Of a stretch of DNA of 11,929 nucleotides, positions 1-6,743 are shown in pieces. Both the position numbers and the translations under genes were made by a program. The DNA lies in assembly GCA_023441105.1 (NCBI GenBank), contig JAEZQX010000203.1:1-11929 (forward strand). The letters run 5' to 3'. The notes under the pieces were generated by a model. That model saw only the letters and a program-made list of their open reading frames with translations, did no database searches and was not told where the DNA came from. The DNA comes from Pseudomonadota bacterium. GTDB lineage: Bacteria; Pseudomonadota; Gammaproteobacteria; Burkholderiales; Burkholderiaceae. Every line of letters begins with the position of its first letter. Positions within the stretch are counted from its first letter, which is position 1.

Positions 1-679
1 CCCCCGACGGCGGCAGCGAAATCGCCACCGGCAGCGACACGCCGGAGATGCCGGCGAACGGCTGCCATGCCGGCGCTGGAAAAGTCAGCGGCACGAGCCA
101 GGGCCGGGCGGCGACCGCCGCGAGCCCCCAATGCGCGGCCCGCTGCCACGCGAAGTCGCTGGCGCCGATGGCCGGTATCGACAGGCCGCCGGTGGCGAGC
201 ACCAGCGCGGCAGTGGCGAAGCGACCCTGGTCCGTATCGATCGCGAAGCGATCGCGGCCGGCATCATGCCGCTCGATCTCGCGCACCTGCACCGGATGCC
301 GGATCGACACCCCGCCGGTGGCGCATTCCGCCAGCAGCAGGTCGATGATCTGCTGGCTCGCAGCGTCGCAGAACAGCTGGCCGCGGTGCTTCTCGTGAAA
401 GCCGATGCGATGGCTGCGGACCAGGCCGATGAAACGCTGCGGCGGATAGGCGCGCAGCGCGTGACGCGCGAAGCGCGGATTCGCCGAGAGATAGCGCGAC
501 TCGTCGGCCCCGTGGTGGTTGGTGAAATTGCAGCGGCCGCCGCCGGAGATGCGGATCTTCTCGCCGAGCACCCGCGCGTGATCGAGCAGCAAGACCCGCA
601 GTCCGCGCTGGCCCGCGATGCCGGCGCAGAACAGGCCGGCGGCGCCGGCGCCGATGACGGCCAGGTCGAAGCGTTCCAC
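1..679 (-). CDS. NAD(P)/FAD-dependent oxidoreductase, HI0933/YhiN family (C-terminus beyond left edge)
   Basis: This is the N-terminal 226 or so residues of a flavoprotein, read on the minus strand and open through the left edge of the window. Residues 10-15 are GAGAAG, the dinucleotide-binding Rossmann loop after strand FDLAVI. Residues 45-55 hold ISGGGRCNFTN, the signature of the HI0933/YhiN (BaiN-like) family. A second FAD-contact stretch reads ALVLATGGLSIPAIGASDF, around residue 165. Family members are about 390-400 residues, so slightly more than half is visible. Physiological substrates of most members are unknown, so no specific reaction is assigned. I chose the GTG at 679 because the Rossmann strand begins right after it. 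An in-frame ATG at 703 would add eight residues and overlap the tsaD start codon. The gene diverges from tsaD with only 22 bp between starts. Confidence 0.88.
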   Translation of the reverse strand, partial: MERFDLAVIGAGAAGLFCAGIAGQRGLRVLLLDHARVLGEKIRISGGGRCNFTNHHGADESRYLSANPRFARHALRAYPPQRFIGLVRSHRIGFHEKHRGQLFCDAASQQIIDLLLAECATGGVSIRHPVQVREIERHDAGRDRFAIDTDQGRFATAALVLATGGLSIPAIGASDFAWQRAAHWGLAAVAARPWLVPLTFPAPAWQPFAGISGVSLPVAISLPPSG

Positions 680-701
680 GGCGCGATGATAGACTGCCGC
701 C

Positions 702-1832
702 ATGCTGGTCCTCGGTATCGAAACCTCCTGCGACGAGACCGGCGTTGCCCTCTACAGCACGCGCCATGGATTGCTGGCGCAGGCCCTGCACTCGCAGGCC
801 GCCATGCACGAGAACTACGGCGGCGTCGTCCCGGAACTCGCTTCGCGTGATCATGTGCAACGTCTGGTGCCGCTGATCGAATCGGTGGTGTCCGATGCCG
901 GCTGCACGCTGGCCGACATCGACGCGATCGGCTACACGCAGGGCCCGGGGCTCGCCGGCGCCCTGCTGGTCGGCGCGGCAGTCGCCACCGCGATGGGCTA
1001 CGCCATGCGGAAGCCGGTCATCGGCGTGCATCACCTCGAAGGCCACCTTCTCTCGCCGCTGCTGTCGGCCGACCCGCCGGCATTTCCGTTCGTGGCCCTG
1101 CTGGTGTCCGGCGGCCATACCCAGTTGCTGCGCGTCGACGGCATCGGCTGCTATCGCCTGCTGGGCGATACGGTGGACGATGCCGCCGGCGAGGCCTTCG
1201 ACAAGAGCGCGAAGCTGCTGGGCCTCGGCTATCCCGGCGGTCCGGCGCTGTCGGCGCTGGCCGCCCGGGCCGAGCCGGCAGACCTGGCGGCGGCGCGGTT
1301 CCCGTTGCCGCGACCCAAGCTGCGTTCGGACGACCTCGACTTCAGCTTCAGCGGTCTCAAGACGGCTGTCCTCACCCATGTGAAGCGCGGCATCAGCGAG
1401 GCGCAGAAGCCCGCCCTGGCCTACGAGGTGGAGCAGGCGATCACCGACGTACTGGTCGGCAAGTCGGTGCGCGCCTTGCAGGAGACCGGCCTTGCGCGGC
1501 TGGTGGTCTCGGGTGGCGTCAGCGCCAATCGCGTGCTGCGCGAAAAGCTCGCACAGGCCACAGCCAGGGCCAAGGATGGCGGCCGGACGCTGCAGGTCCA
1601 CTTCCCGGAGCTTGCCCTGTGCACCGACAACGGCGCGATGATCGCCTTTGCCGCCGCGCTGCGACTGCAGGCCGCCCGGTCCGGCACCGCCTCGCCGGCC
1701 GATGCGGATGCTGCAAGCGGTTCGATCGCTGCAACGGACGCGAATGCCGGTGGCAGGCTCACCAACTTCGACGTCCGGCCGCGCTGGCCGCTGGCCGAAT
1801 TGCGGGCGGCCGAATTGACGGCGGCCGAGTGA
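702..1832 (+). CDS. tsaD: tRNA N6-adenosine threonylcarbamoyltransferase TsaD
   Basis: TsaD transfers the threonylcarbamoyl group from TC-AMP to A37 of ANN-decoding tRNAs, making t6A with TsaB and TsaE in the cytoplasm. The protein starts [17 protein letters not shown], the ASKHA-fold phosphate loop. It carries ELASRDHV near residue 45, the metal-binding motif H111-LEG-H115, VSGGHTQL near 136, [19 protein letters not shown] near 162, [12 protein letters not shown] near 270 and CTDNGAMIA near 307. At 376 residues it is about 35 longer than usual. Most of the excess is an Ala/Ser/Asp/Thr-rich stretch at about 327-351, just before the conserved [10 protein letters not shown] end, plus a short repeated tail ([12 protein letters not shown]). 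No clear Shine-Dalgarno sequence precedes the ATG. The partner gene tsaE is about 8 kb downstream and is frameshifted. The assignment is secure. Confidence 0.97.
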   Translation: MLVLGIETSCDETGVALYSTRHGLLAQALHSQAAMHENYGGVVPELASRDHVQRLVPLIESVVSDAGCTLADIDAIGYTQGPGLAGALLVGAAVATAMGYAMRKPVIGVHHLEGHLLSPLLSADPPAFPFVALLVSGGHTQLLRVDGIGCYRLLGDTVDDAAGEAFDKSAKLLGLGYPGGPALSALAARAEPADLAAARFPLPRPKLRSDDLDFSFSGLKTAVLTHVKRGISEAQKPALAYEVEQAITDVLVGKSVRALQETGLARLVVSGGVSANRVLREKLAQATARAKDGGRTLQVHFPELALCTDNGAMIAFAAALRLQAARSGTASPADADAASGSIAATDANAGGRLTNFDVRPRWPLAELRAAELTAAE

Positions 1833-1866
1833 AGCGCGACCGAGTCGAGCGCGGCCGGGGCGGGCT
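1792..1866. repeat. Degenerate 15-bp tandem repeat across the tsaD stop codon
   Basis: Five successive 15-bp units start at 1792, 1807, 1822, 1837 and 1852. The first two are TGGCCGAATTGCGGG and CGGCCGAATTGACGG. The third contains the tsaD stop codon, and the fourth (CGACCGAGTCGAGCG) lies outside the gene. The last unit keeps only its first half. In tsaD the repeat encodes the AEL(R/T)A tail. It looks like slippage or duplication at the gene end. Confidence 0.65.
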
Positions 1867-1877
1867 GGGATCCGTGT

Positions 1878-2813
1878 TCAGGCGTCGCGGCGGGCCTGAC
1901 TGCCGCGGATCAGCGGCGTGAGCAGCAGCGGCGCGAAGTACATCGGAATCTGCGCCAGCCCCACGTAGAGCGGGAAGACCTCGCCGGCCGTGCCGGCGGT
2001 GATGACCAGCATCAGGCCGACGTTGCGGTTGCCGCTCAGGATCGCCGCGGTGTAGGCGACGATGGCGCCGGCGCGGCGAAACAGCAGGTAGGCGCCAAGG
2101 TGCAGCAGCAGCCCGGCGACGCAGGCGATCGCCAGCAGGAGCGCCACCCGCGCAGGGTCCTCGAGCAGGCGCATGGTGACCCCGTCCATGACCGCGATCG
2201 CGAACACCACCAGCAGCAGCACGTTGCTGCCGCCGAGGATGGCATCGGCGCGTCGCAAGCGCTCGAGGCCGATGAGGTGGCGCAGCACGCCTGCAAGCAG
2301 GAACGGCACCACCACCAGCAGCGTCACCCGCAGGAAGAACGGCAGGAGGTCGACCTGCACGCCTGCCGCGGGCAGCAGCAGCGCCACCAGCGGCGTGAGG
2401 GTCAGCGGCAGCACCAGGGTCGAAGCGACCGTCGACAGCGCGGCCAGCACGCCGTCGAGCCCGAGGATCAAGGCGAAGACCGCGGCCGAGCCGATCGGCG
2501 GGGCGGCGGCCTGCAGCAACAGCACCATGCGCAGGTCCGGCGGCAATCCTAGCGCCGCGCTGGCGAACCAGACCAGCAGCGGCGACAGCAGCAGCTGCCA
2601 CAGCCCGAGTGCGATCGGCAGCATCGGCTGGCGACCGAGATCGCGGAAGCGCCGCCAGTCGAGCCGCAGCAGCGCGCCGGTGAGGGTGCCGATGACCGCG
2701 GCGGTCAGCAGCGGACGCAGGAGCTCGGCAAGCCAGGGAAACAGGATGCCGAGGAAGACGCCGGCCGGCAGCGCCCAGCGCGCCTGCCGGCTGAGGAACG
2801 TGAGCAGTCCCAA
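1878..2813 (-). CDS. BASS-type transporter (bile acid:sodium symporter / ACR3-like superfamily)
   Basis: This is a 311-residue, very hydrophobic protein with about nine or ten predicted membrane spans, so it belongs in the inner membrane. The late segment ILSGNRNVGLMLV matches the conserved (S/G)GNRN-type crossover region of the BASS superfamily. The short span connectors and the length (300-330 residues in the family) also agree. The substrate cannot be read from sequence; family members carry bile acids, pantothenate, pyruvate, arsenite and others. The start is uncertain. The longest reading begins with TTG at 2813, immediately next to a hairpin and without a clear Shine-Dalgarno sequence. 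No nearby in-frame ATG exists. It lies 49 bp downstream of the aldolase-family gene on the same strand and is probably cotranscribed with it. It converges on tsaD. Confidence 0.8.
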   Translation of the reverse strand: MGLLTFLSRQARWALPAGVFLGILFPWLAELLRPLLTAAVIGTLTGALLRLDWRRFRDLGRQPMLPIALGLWQLLLSPLLVWFASAALGLPPDLRMVLLLQAAAPPIGSAAVFALILGLDGVLAALSTVASTLVLPLTLTPLVALLLPAAGVQVDLLPFFLRVTLLVVVPFLLAGVLRHLIGLERLRRADAILGGSNVLLLVVFAIAVMDGVTMRLLEDPARVALLLAIACVAGLLLHLGAYLLFRRAGAIVAYTAAILSGNRNVGLMLVITAGTAGEVFPLYVGLAQIPMYFAPLLLTPLIRGSQARRDA

Positions 2814-2837
2814 TGCAGCCGGCTCAATGCGGCTGCA
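2814..2837 (-). other. Hairpin directly upstream of the TTG start of the BASS transporter
   Basis: TGCAGCCG at 2814-2821 is the exact reverse complement of CGGCTGCA at 2830-2837, leaving an 8-base loop. It occupies half of the 49-bp gap between the aldolase-family stop and the transporter start. A 12-base palindrome CGCCGGCCGGCG follows at 2841-2852. There is no U-tract, so it is unlikely to be a strong intrinsic terminator. It could be an mRNA processing or attenuation structure. Confidence 0.5.
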
Positions 2838-2862
2838 GCGCGCCGGCCGGCGGGATCACGGA

Positions 2863-3630
2863 TCAGTCGGCGTAGCCGGGCATCACGCGATCCAGCACCC
2901 TCATCATCGCCTCGAAGAACAGTCGTTCGCGCTCGGCCCGCGAATGCCGGTCCTCGGGATGAGTCACCTGCACCAGCCGGACGACGTCATCGGACAGCAG
3001 TTGCAGCGGCCGCCCGGCGCTCATCGCCAGGAGCTGCGCGCGGCACACGCGCTCGAGCTTGTAGAGGCGGCGGTAGGCCTGGGCCACGGTGTCGCCGGTC
3101 ACCAGCACGCCGTGGTTCTTCATGAAGATGACGTGCTTGCCGCCCAGCAGCCCCGCCAGCCGCGCCCCCTCTTCCAGCGTGTCGGCCGTGCCGGCATAGT
3201 GATCGTCGTAGGCGACGTGGCCGTGGTAGTAGGCGGCGGTCTGGCTCGCCGGCAGCAGACGGTTGTCCTGCAGCATGTTGAGCGCGACCGCCCAGGTCTG
3301 GTGGGTATGCAGCACCACCTTGGCGCCGCAGATCCGGTGGATCGGCGCGTGGATGCACTGCGCCGATCGTTCCACGTCGCCCTGGCCCTCCAGGGTGGCG
3401 CCCGATTCGTCGAACACGATCATGTCGCTCGCCCGCGCCTCGGACCAGTGCAGGCCAAACGGCAGGATCAGGTACTTGTCGTCGGCACCGGGCAGGGTCA
3501 TCGTGAAATGATTGTCGATGCCCTCGTCCAGGTCATGGAAGACCGCCAGGCGATGCGCGGCGGCGAGGTGGATGCGGGCCTGCCGCACCGCATCGGATGC
3601 GCGGGCCTGCTCGAGTGGGTGGACGGCCAT
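2863..3630 (-). CDS. Class II aldolase/adducin family protein
   Basis: This 255-residue soluble protein has the class II aldolase/adducin fold. Zinc-ligand candidates are HTH in KVVLHTHQTWAVAL, near residue 118, and the histidine of FMKNHGVLVTGDTVAQA, near 180. The position of the catalytic Glu in L-fuculose-phosphate aldolase (SSEWRFH) reads SAQCIH here, so Glu appears to be missing. That is common in adducin-like members, so aldolase activity should not be assumed. The ATG at 3630 is chosen because GGAG sits five bases upstream and a TATACT box precedes it. A longer in-frame reading to 3771 runs through a tandem repeat and is unlikely. The gene is followed by the BASS transporter, suggesting uptake or export linked to metabolism of a small hydroxy- or oxo-acid. 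That link is inference. Confidence 0.9.
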   Translation of the reverse strand: MAVHPLEQARASDAVRQARIHLAAAHRLAVFHDLDEGIDNHFTMTLPGADDKYLILPFGLHWSEARASDMIVFDESGATLEGQGDVERSAQCIHAPIHRICGAKVVLHTHQTWAVALNMLQDNRLLPASQTAAYYHGHVAYDDHYAGTADTLEEGARLAGLLGGKHVIFMKNHGVLVTGDTVAQAYRRLYKLERVCRAQLLAMSAGRPLQLLSDDVVRLVQVTHPEDRHSRAERERLFFEAMMRVLDRVMPGYAD

Positions 3631-3670
3631 GAATTCTCCGTGGTGTAGCGTCTGCAGGGATCGGCCGCAA

Positions 3671-3676
3671 AGTATA
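3671..3676 (-). promoter_or_regulatory. -10 box of the aldolase-family gene
   Basis: The minus strand reads TATACT here, five of six matches to the sigma70 -10 consensus. It would start transcription near 3664, giving a leader of about 34 bases that includes GGAG at 3636-3639. The -35 region is poor and the 27-bp tandem repeat begins 11 bp upstream, so an activator may be involved. Confidence 0.5.
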
Positions 3677-3687
3677 GCCATCGCGCG

Positions 3688-3741
3688 GACGCGACCGGTC
3701 GACGCGGCGCGGGCGACGCGACCGGGCGACGCGGCGTGGGC
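3688..3741. repeat. 27-bp tandem duplication between divergent genes
   Basis: Bases 3688-3714 and 3715-3741 are two 27-bp copies with only two mismatches (T/G and C/T). Each begins GACGCGACCGG and contains a second internal GACGCGGCG. The pair lies between the divergent starts at 3630 and 3812, just upstream of the -10 box of the minus-strand gene. It may be slippage, or a doubled protein-binding site. Confidence 0.7.
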
Positions 3742-3811
3742 GGCTGCCGCCGCGGCCCGTGGGCCAGGCATGACATCATCCCCGCTCTTTCGCTTTCAGT
3801 CCCACCTTCGA

Positions 3812-4141
3812 ATGACCGACGACTACCAGATCCTCATCCCGCCTTCTTTCACCGCCCTCTATGCCGATGCAGCCGGCCGCCTGACGGTCAAGCTGCCGAC
3901 GCTGCGCGAGCGCTACGACCTGTGCGAGGACATGGCCGCGCAGCTGGTCGATTTCGCCCGCAACGTGCATCACGACCTCGGTGTCGCGGAGGACGAGGTG
4001 CTGGCCCGCTGCCGGCGCGGCCTGCTGGCGCCGCCGGCGCAGGTGTCGCCGCGCGAGGCACGCTGGGTCGAGCGGCGGCTGGCAGAGCTGCTGGATTGGC
4101 CATGGGACCGGGAGGACGGCGACGACATGGACGCGTCCTGA
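3812..4141 (+). CDS. Conserved hypothetical protein (family sometimes labelled 'ATPase with chaperone activity')
   Basis: This is a 109-residue acidic soluble protein with no signal peptide or membrane span. The sequence MTDDYQILIPPSFTALYAD, then RERYDLCEDMAAQLVDFA, then RGLLA and SPREARWVERRLAELLDWPW, resembles a small family I recall from Beta- and Gammaproteobacteria. That family is often annotated as 'ATPase with chaperone activity'. No Walker A or B motif is present, so the label is not supported by the sequence and the function is unknown. I chose the ATG at 3812 because the family begins M(S/T)xxYQIxIPPSF. An in-frame ATG at 3770 would add 14 residues. No clear Shine-Dalgarno sequence is visible. 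The gene is divergent from the aldolase-family gene and converges on the MFS transporter 19 bp away. Confidence 0.75.
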   Translation: MTDDYQILIPPSFTALYADAAGRLTVKLPTLRERYDLCEDMAAQLVDFARNVHHDLGVAEDEVLARCRRGLLAPPAQVSPREARWVERRLAELLDWPWDREDGDDMDAS

Positions 4142-4160
4142 AGGCCGGTGGCGCTGCCGG

Positions 4161-5390
4161 CTAGGCGCCGCGCGTGGGTGCCGTCGGCTCGCTGCCGTGC
4201 GCTCGAGCCGGCAAGGGATAGGCGCGGATCATCCACAGGTGGACGACCGCGCCGACCACCAGTGCCGCGGCCGCTGCCTGCAGCGACGTGGTGAAGCCGG
4301 CGCCGGAGCTCGCGCTTCGCGCCAGCAGGAAGGCGACGATGGGCGGGCCGATCACCTGGCCGACGCCGTAGGTGGTGGTGAGCAGGCCCATCAGGCTGGA
4401 TGCCGCGCCGCCGTTGAGCCGTCGCGCCTCCTGCATGGCGAAGAAGCTGATGGCGGTGAACGGCAGGCCCAGCAGCAGGCTGCCGACGGCGAAGCCGGCC
4501 AGCGTCGGGAACCACAGTCCGATCGCGATGCCCAGCGCCTGCATGAGGTAGGCGCAGGCGAGAAGATGACGGCGATCGCGCGTCGGCGCCAGGCGCGCCG
4601 CCAGCAATGCGCCGACGACGGTGCCGGTGCCGAAGATCGGCCAGAACAGGTCGAGCCACACCGAGGCTGGCATGGCCTCGCGCGCGATCACCGGCAGGAA
4701 GGTCGCCGTGATGATGTAGCCGAAGCCGGCAAGGCCGTAGGCCAGCGCCAGCAGCCCGGTCTCGACGGGGCTTGCCGCCGGCGCCGGCGGCGTGTTCCGA
4801 CCGTCGCCGACCTCCCGGCGCTGCGGCGCCAGCCGCTCCTCCCCGCCCTGGAACACCGGCCAGACCACCGCGGTCAGCGCGAGCGCCAGCAGCCCGAAGA
4901 CGAGCCAGCCGGCTGCCGCGGTCCATTGCCACGCCACCATGGCGCTGGCGAACAGTCCGCTGATCACGATGCCGAGCCCGGGGCCGGCGAAGATGATGCT
5001 GCCCATGGCCGGCGCGCCCAGGCGCGCCAGTTGAGCCAGGCACCAGCTCGCCGTGAAGACCAGTGCAAAGGCAGTGGCGATGCCGGCGGCGAAGCGCAGG
5101 GTCGGCCAGGCGGCAGGCCAGTGGATGGCCATCGCCAGCGTCAGGACGACGGTGACGGCCAACCCGCTGCGCACCACCGCCGCATAGCTCCAGGCCGGCG
5201 GCCGCTCGAGCCGCGACCAGATCCACGGCTGCAGCGTGCAGAGCAAGGCGCCCAGCAGGTATGCCAGGTAGTTGGCGCTGGCGAGCCAGCTGGCCGCGCG
5301 CAGATCCACCGAGCCTTCGGCCAGCATCATCGGCATCAGCGGCGTGAAGGCGAAGCGCCCCAGCCCCATCGCCACCGCCAGCGACAGCAT
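4161..5390 (-). CDS. YbfB/YjiJ family MFS transporter
   Basis: This membrane protein of 409 residues or more has about 12 hydrophobic spans and is expected in the inner membrane. The first span reads AVAMGLGRFAFTPLMPMM, the hallmark of the YbfB/YjiJ branch of the major facilitator superfamily. Its substrate is unknown. The annotated ATG at 5390 falls inside what should be helix 1. The frame stays open upstream and reads WRIALAG directly before it, as in full-length relatives. A strong GGAGG at 5452-5456 stands five bases before an in-frame CTG at 5444, which overlaps the plsY stop (CTGA). A rare CTG start at 5444, coupled to plsY translation, would add 18 residues and restore the helix. The gene follows plsY directly on the same strand. 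Confidence 0.88.
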   Translation of the reverse strand: MLSLAVAMGLGRFAFTPLMPMMLAEGSVDLRAASWLASANYLAYLLGALLCTLQPWIWSRLERPPAWSYAAVVRSGLAVTVVLTLAMAIHWPAAWPTLRFAAGIATAFALVFTASWCLAQLARLGAPAMGSIIFAGPGLGIVISGLFASAMVAWQWTAAAGWLVFGLLALALTAVVWPVFQGGEERLAPQRREVGDGRNTPPAPAASPVETGLLALAYGLAGFGYIITATFLPVIAREAMPASVWLDLFWPIFGTGTVVGALLAARLAPTRDRRHLLACAYLMQALGIAIGLWFPTLAGFAVGSLLLGLPFTAISFFAMQEARRLNGGAASSLMGLLTTTYGVGQVIGPPIVAFLLARSASSGAGFTTSLQAAAAALVVGAVVHLWMIRAYPLPARAHGSEPTAPTRGA

Positions 5391-5440
5391 CCCGGCCAGC
5401 GCGATCCGCCAGGCGCCGGCCGGGTGCCGGCTCGCCTGGG

Positions 5441-6121
5441 TCAGACGATCCTCCGGTGGCTGCCCTTGCGCGACTTCGCCGCCTCGGCCGGCCCCGCGCC
5501 GCTCTTCGCGCCGATGCGGCTCTCCTTGCCGGCCAGCAGGTTGGCGATGTTCCGCCGATGCCGCCAGACCAGCAGCACGCTCATCGCCACGATCACCAGC
5601 ACCCGCGGCTGGGCGCCGAACAGCAGCACCCAGTAGAACGGCGCGAAGACCGCCGCCACCAGCGCGGCCAGCGAGGAATAGCGGAAGAAGAAGGCGATGA
5701 TGATCCAGGTGGCGAGGGTGGCCAGGCCGTGGACCGGTTGCAGCGCGATCAGCACGCCGGCCGCGGTGGCCACGCCCTTGCCGCCGGCGAAGCGATGGTA
5801 GACGGGAAAGAGATGGCCGACGAATGCCGCCAGGCCGACCAGCATGATGGTCACCTCTCCGAAGCCGGCCTGCGGCGCCAGCCAGCGCGCCAGCAGCACG
5901 GCCACTACCCCCTTGAGCACGTCGCCCAGCAGCGTCAGCGCCGCGGCCTTGCGGTTGCCGGTGCGCAGCACGTTGGTGGCGCCCGGGTTGCCCGAGCCAT
6001 AGGTGTGCGGATCCGCCAGTCCCATCGCCTTGCTGACGACGACGGCGAACGAGATCGATCCGATCAGGTAGGCCAGCACGATGGCGCCGATGCTGATCCA
6101 GATCGAGCCGGCTGCAGTCAT
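5441..6121 (-). CDS. plsY: Glycerol-3-phosphate acyltransferase PlsY
   Basis: PlsY is an inner-membrane enzyme that transfers an acyl group from acyl-phosphate (made by PlsX) to glycerol-3-phosphate, the first step of phosphatidic acid synthesis. The protein has 226 residues; relatives are about 200. Conserved loops are [13 protein letters not shown] (residues 41-53), which includes the family's acyl-transfer motif, and [13 protein letters not shown] near residue 103. About five membrane spans are visible. The tail after residue 205 is basic and Ser/Ala/Gly rich and looks like a cytoplasmic extension. The ATG at 6121 is chosen because AGGAGG stands ten bases upstream at 6132-6137. A longer reading to 6244 is arginine-rich and runs into ybaK. 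The gene sits between ybaK and the MFS gene on the same strand. Confidence 0.95.
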   Translation of the reverse strand: MTAAGSIWISIGAIVLAYLIGSISFAVVVSKAMGLADPHTYGSGNPGATNVLRTGNRKAAALTLLGDVLKGVVAVLLARWLAPQAGFGEVTIMLVGLAAFVGHLFPVYHRFAGGKGVATAAGVLIALQPVHGLATLATWIIIAFFFRYSSLAALVAAVFAPFYWVLLFGAQPRVLVIVAMSVLLVWRHRRNIANLLAGKESRIGAKSGAGPAEAAKSRKGSHRRIV

Positions 6122-6200
6122 GATCCGTATTCCTCCTCGAGTTCGTTGCCCGGCGCGGGGCGCGGCCGCGCGTCTGGTTCGTCTATGGACCCGGCGCGCC

Positions 6201-6698
6201 TCACGGCGGGTCCCGCAATGCGCATTCGACCGGCGCCGCGGCAAGCAGCGTGGTCAACGCCGCCGGCTCGATCTCCAGCAGGTAGCCACGCCGCCCGCCG
6301 TTGATCAGCAGCCGCGGCAACTCCAGCACCGTGCGCTCGGCATAGACCGGGAGGCGCTTGCGGCTGCCGAAGGGCGAGATGCCGCCGACGCGATAGCCGG
6401 TGACGCGCTGCGCCTGCTCCGGCGAGCACGGCGTCACCGTCTTGACGCCGATCGAGCGCGCCAGGTTGCGGGTCGATACCGAACAGTCGCCATGCATCAG
6501 GATGACCAGCTCGTGGCCGCGTTCATCCGCCATCAGCAGCGTCTTGATGATCCGGTGCTCGTCGATGCCCAGCTGGCGCGCCGCCTCGGCCGTGCCGCCA
6601 TGCTCGACGTAGTCGTAGACATGTTCGACGAAGGCGATGCCGCTCTTGCGCAGCGACTGGGTCGCCGGCGTGGCGGAGACGTGGCGGGCGTGAGCCAT
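6201..6698 (-). CDS. ybaK: Cys-tRNA(Pro)/Cys-tRNA(Cys) deacylase YbaK
   Basis: YbaK hydrolyses Cys-tRNA(Pro) formed by mischarging by prolyl-tRNA synthetase, acting in trans in the cytoplasm. The 165-residue protein matches the family length (about 155-165). The substrate lysine is K52 in RIIKTLLM. The signature [19 protein letters not shown] lies near residue 105, followed by [12 protein letters not shown]. The ATG at 6698 gives the expected N-terminus, [15 protein letters not shown]. No strong Shine-Dalgarno sequence is visible upstream. The gene lies 45 bp after the ketopantoate reductase-family gene and 79 bp before plsY, all on the minus strand, which suggests cotranscription. Confidence 0.95.
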   Translation of the reverse strand: MAHARHVSATPATQSLRKSGIAFVEHVYDYVEHGGTAEAARQLGIDEHRIIKTLLMADERGHELVILMHGDCSVSTRNLARSIGVKTVTPCSPEQAQRVTGYRVGGISPFGSRKRLPVYAERTVLELPRLLINGGRRGYLLEIEPAALTTLLAAAPVECALRDPP

Positions 6699-6743
6699 GT
6701 TCGTGTCGCGCAGGTATACCGCGATGTCGAGGCCTTGCCGGGC

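Noticed and set aside
264..1601. 445-residue minus-strand reading frame across tsaD and the flavoprotein gene
   Set aside because: It is a GC-rich shadow frame with biased Arg/Gln/Ala composition opposite tsaD, and it shifts out of the real flavoprotein frame.
2173..3648. 491-residue plus-strand reading frame
   Set aside because: It is antisense to the BASS and aldolase-family genes, which both show clear family motifs. Its sequence matches no family and is Ser/Arg/Gln rich.
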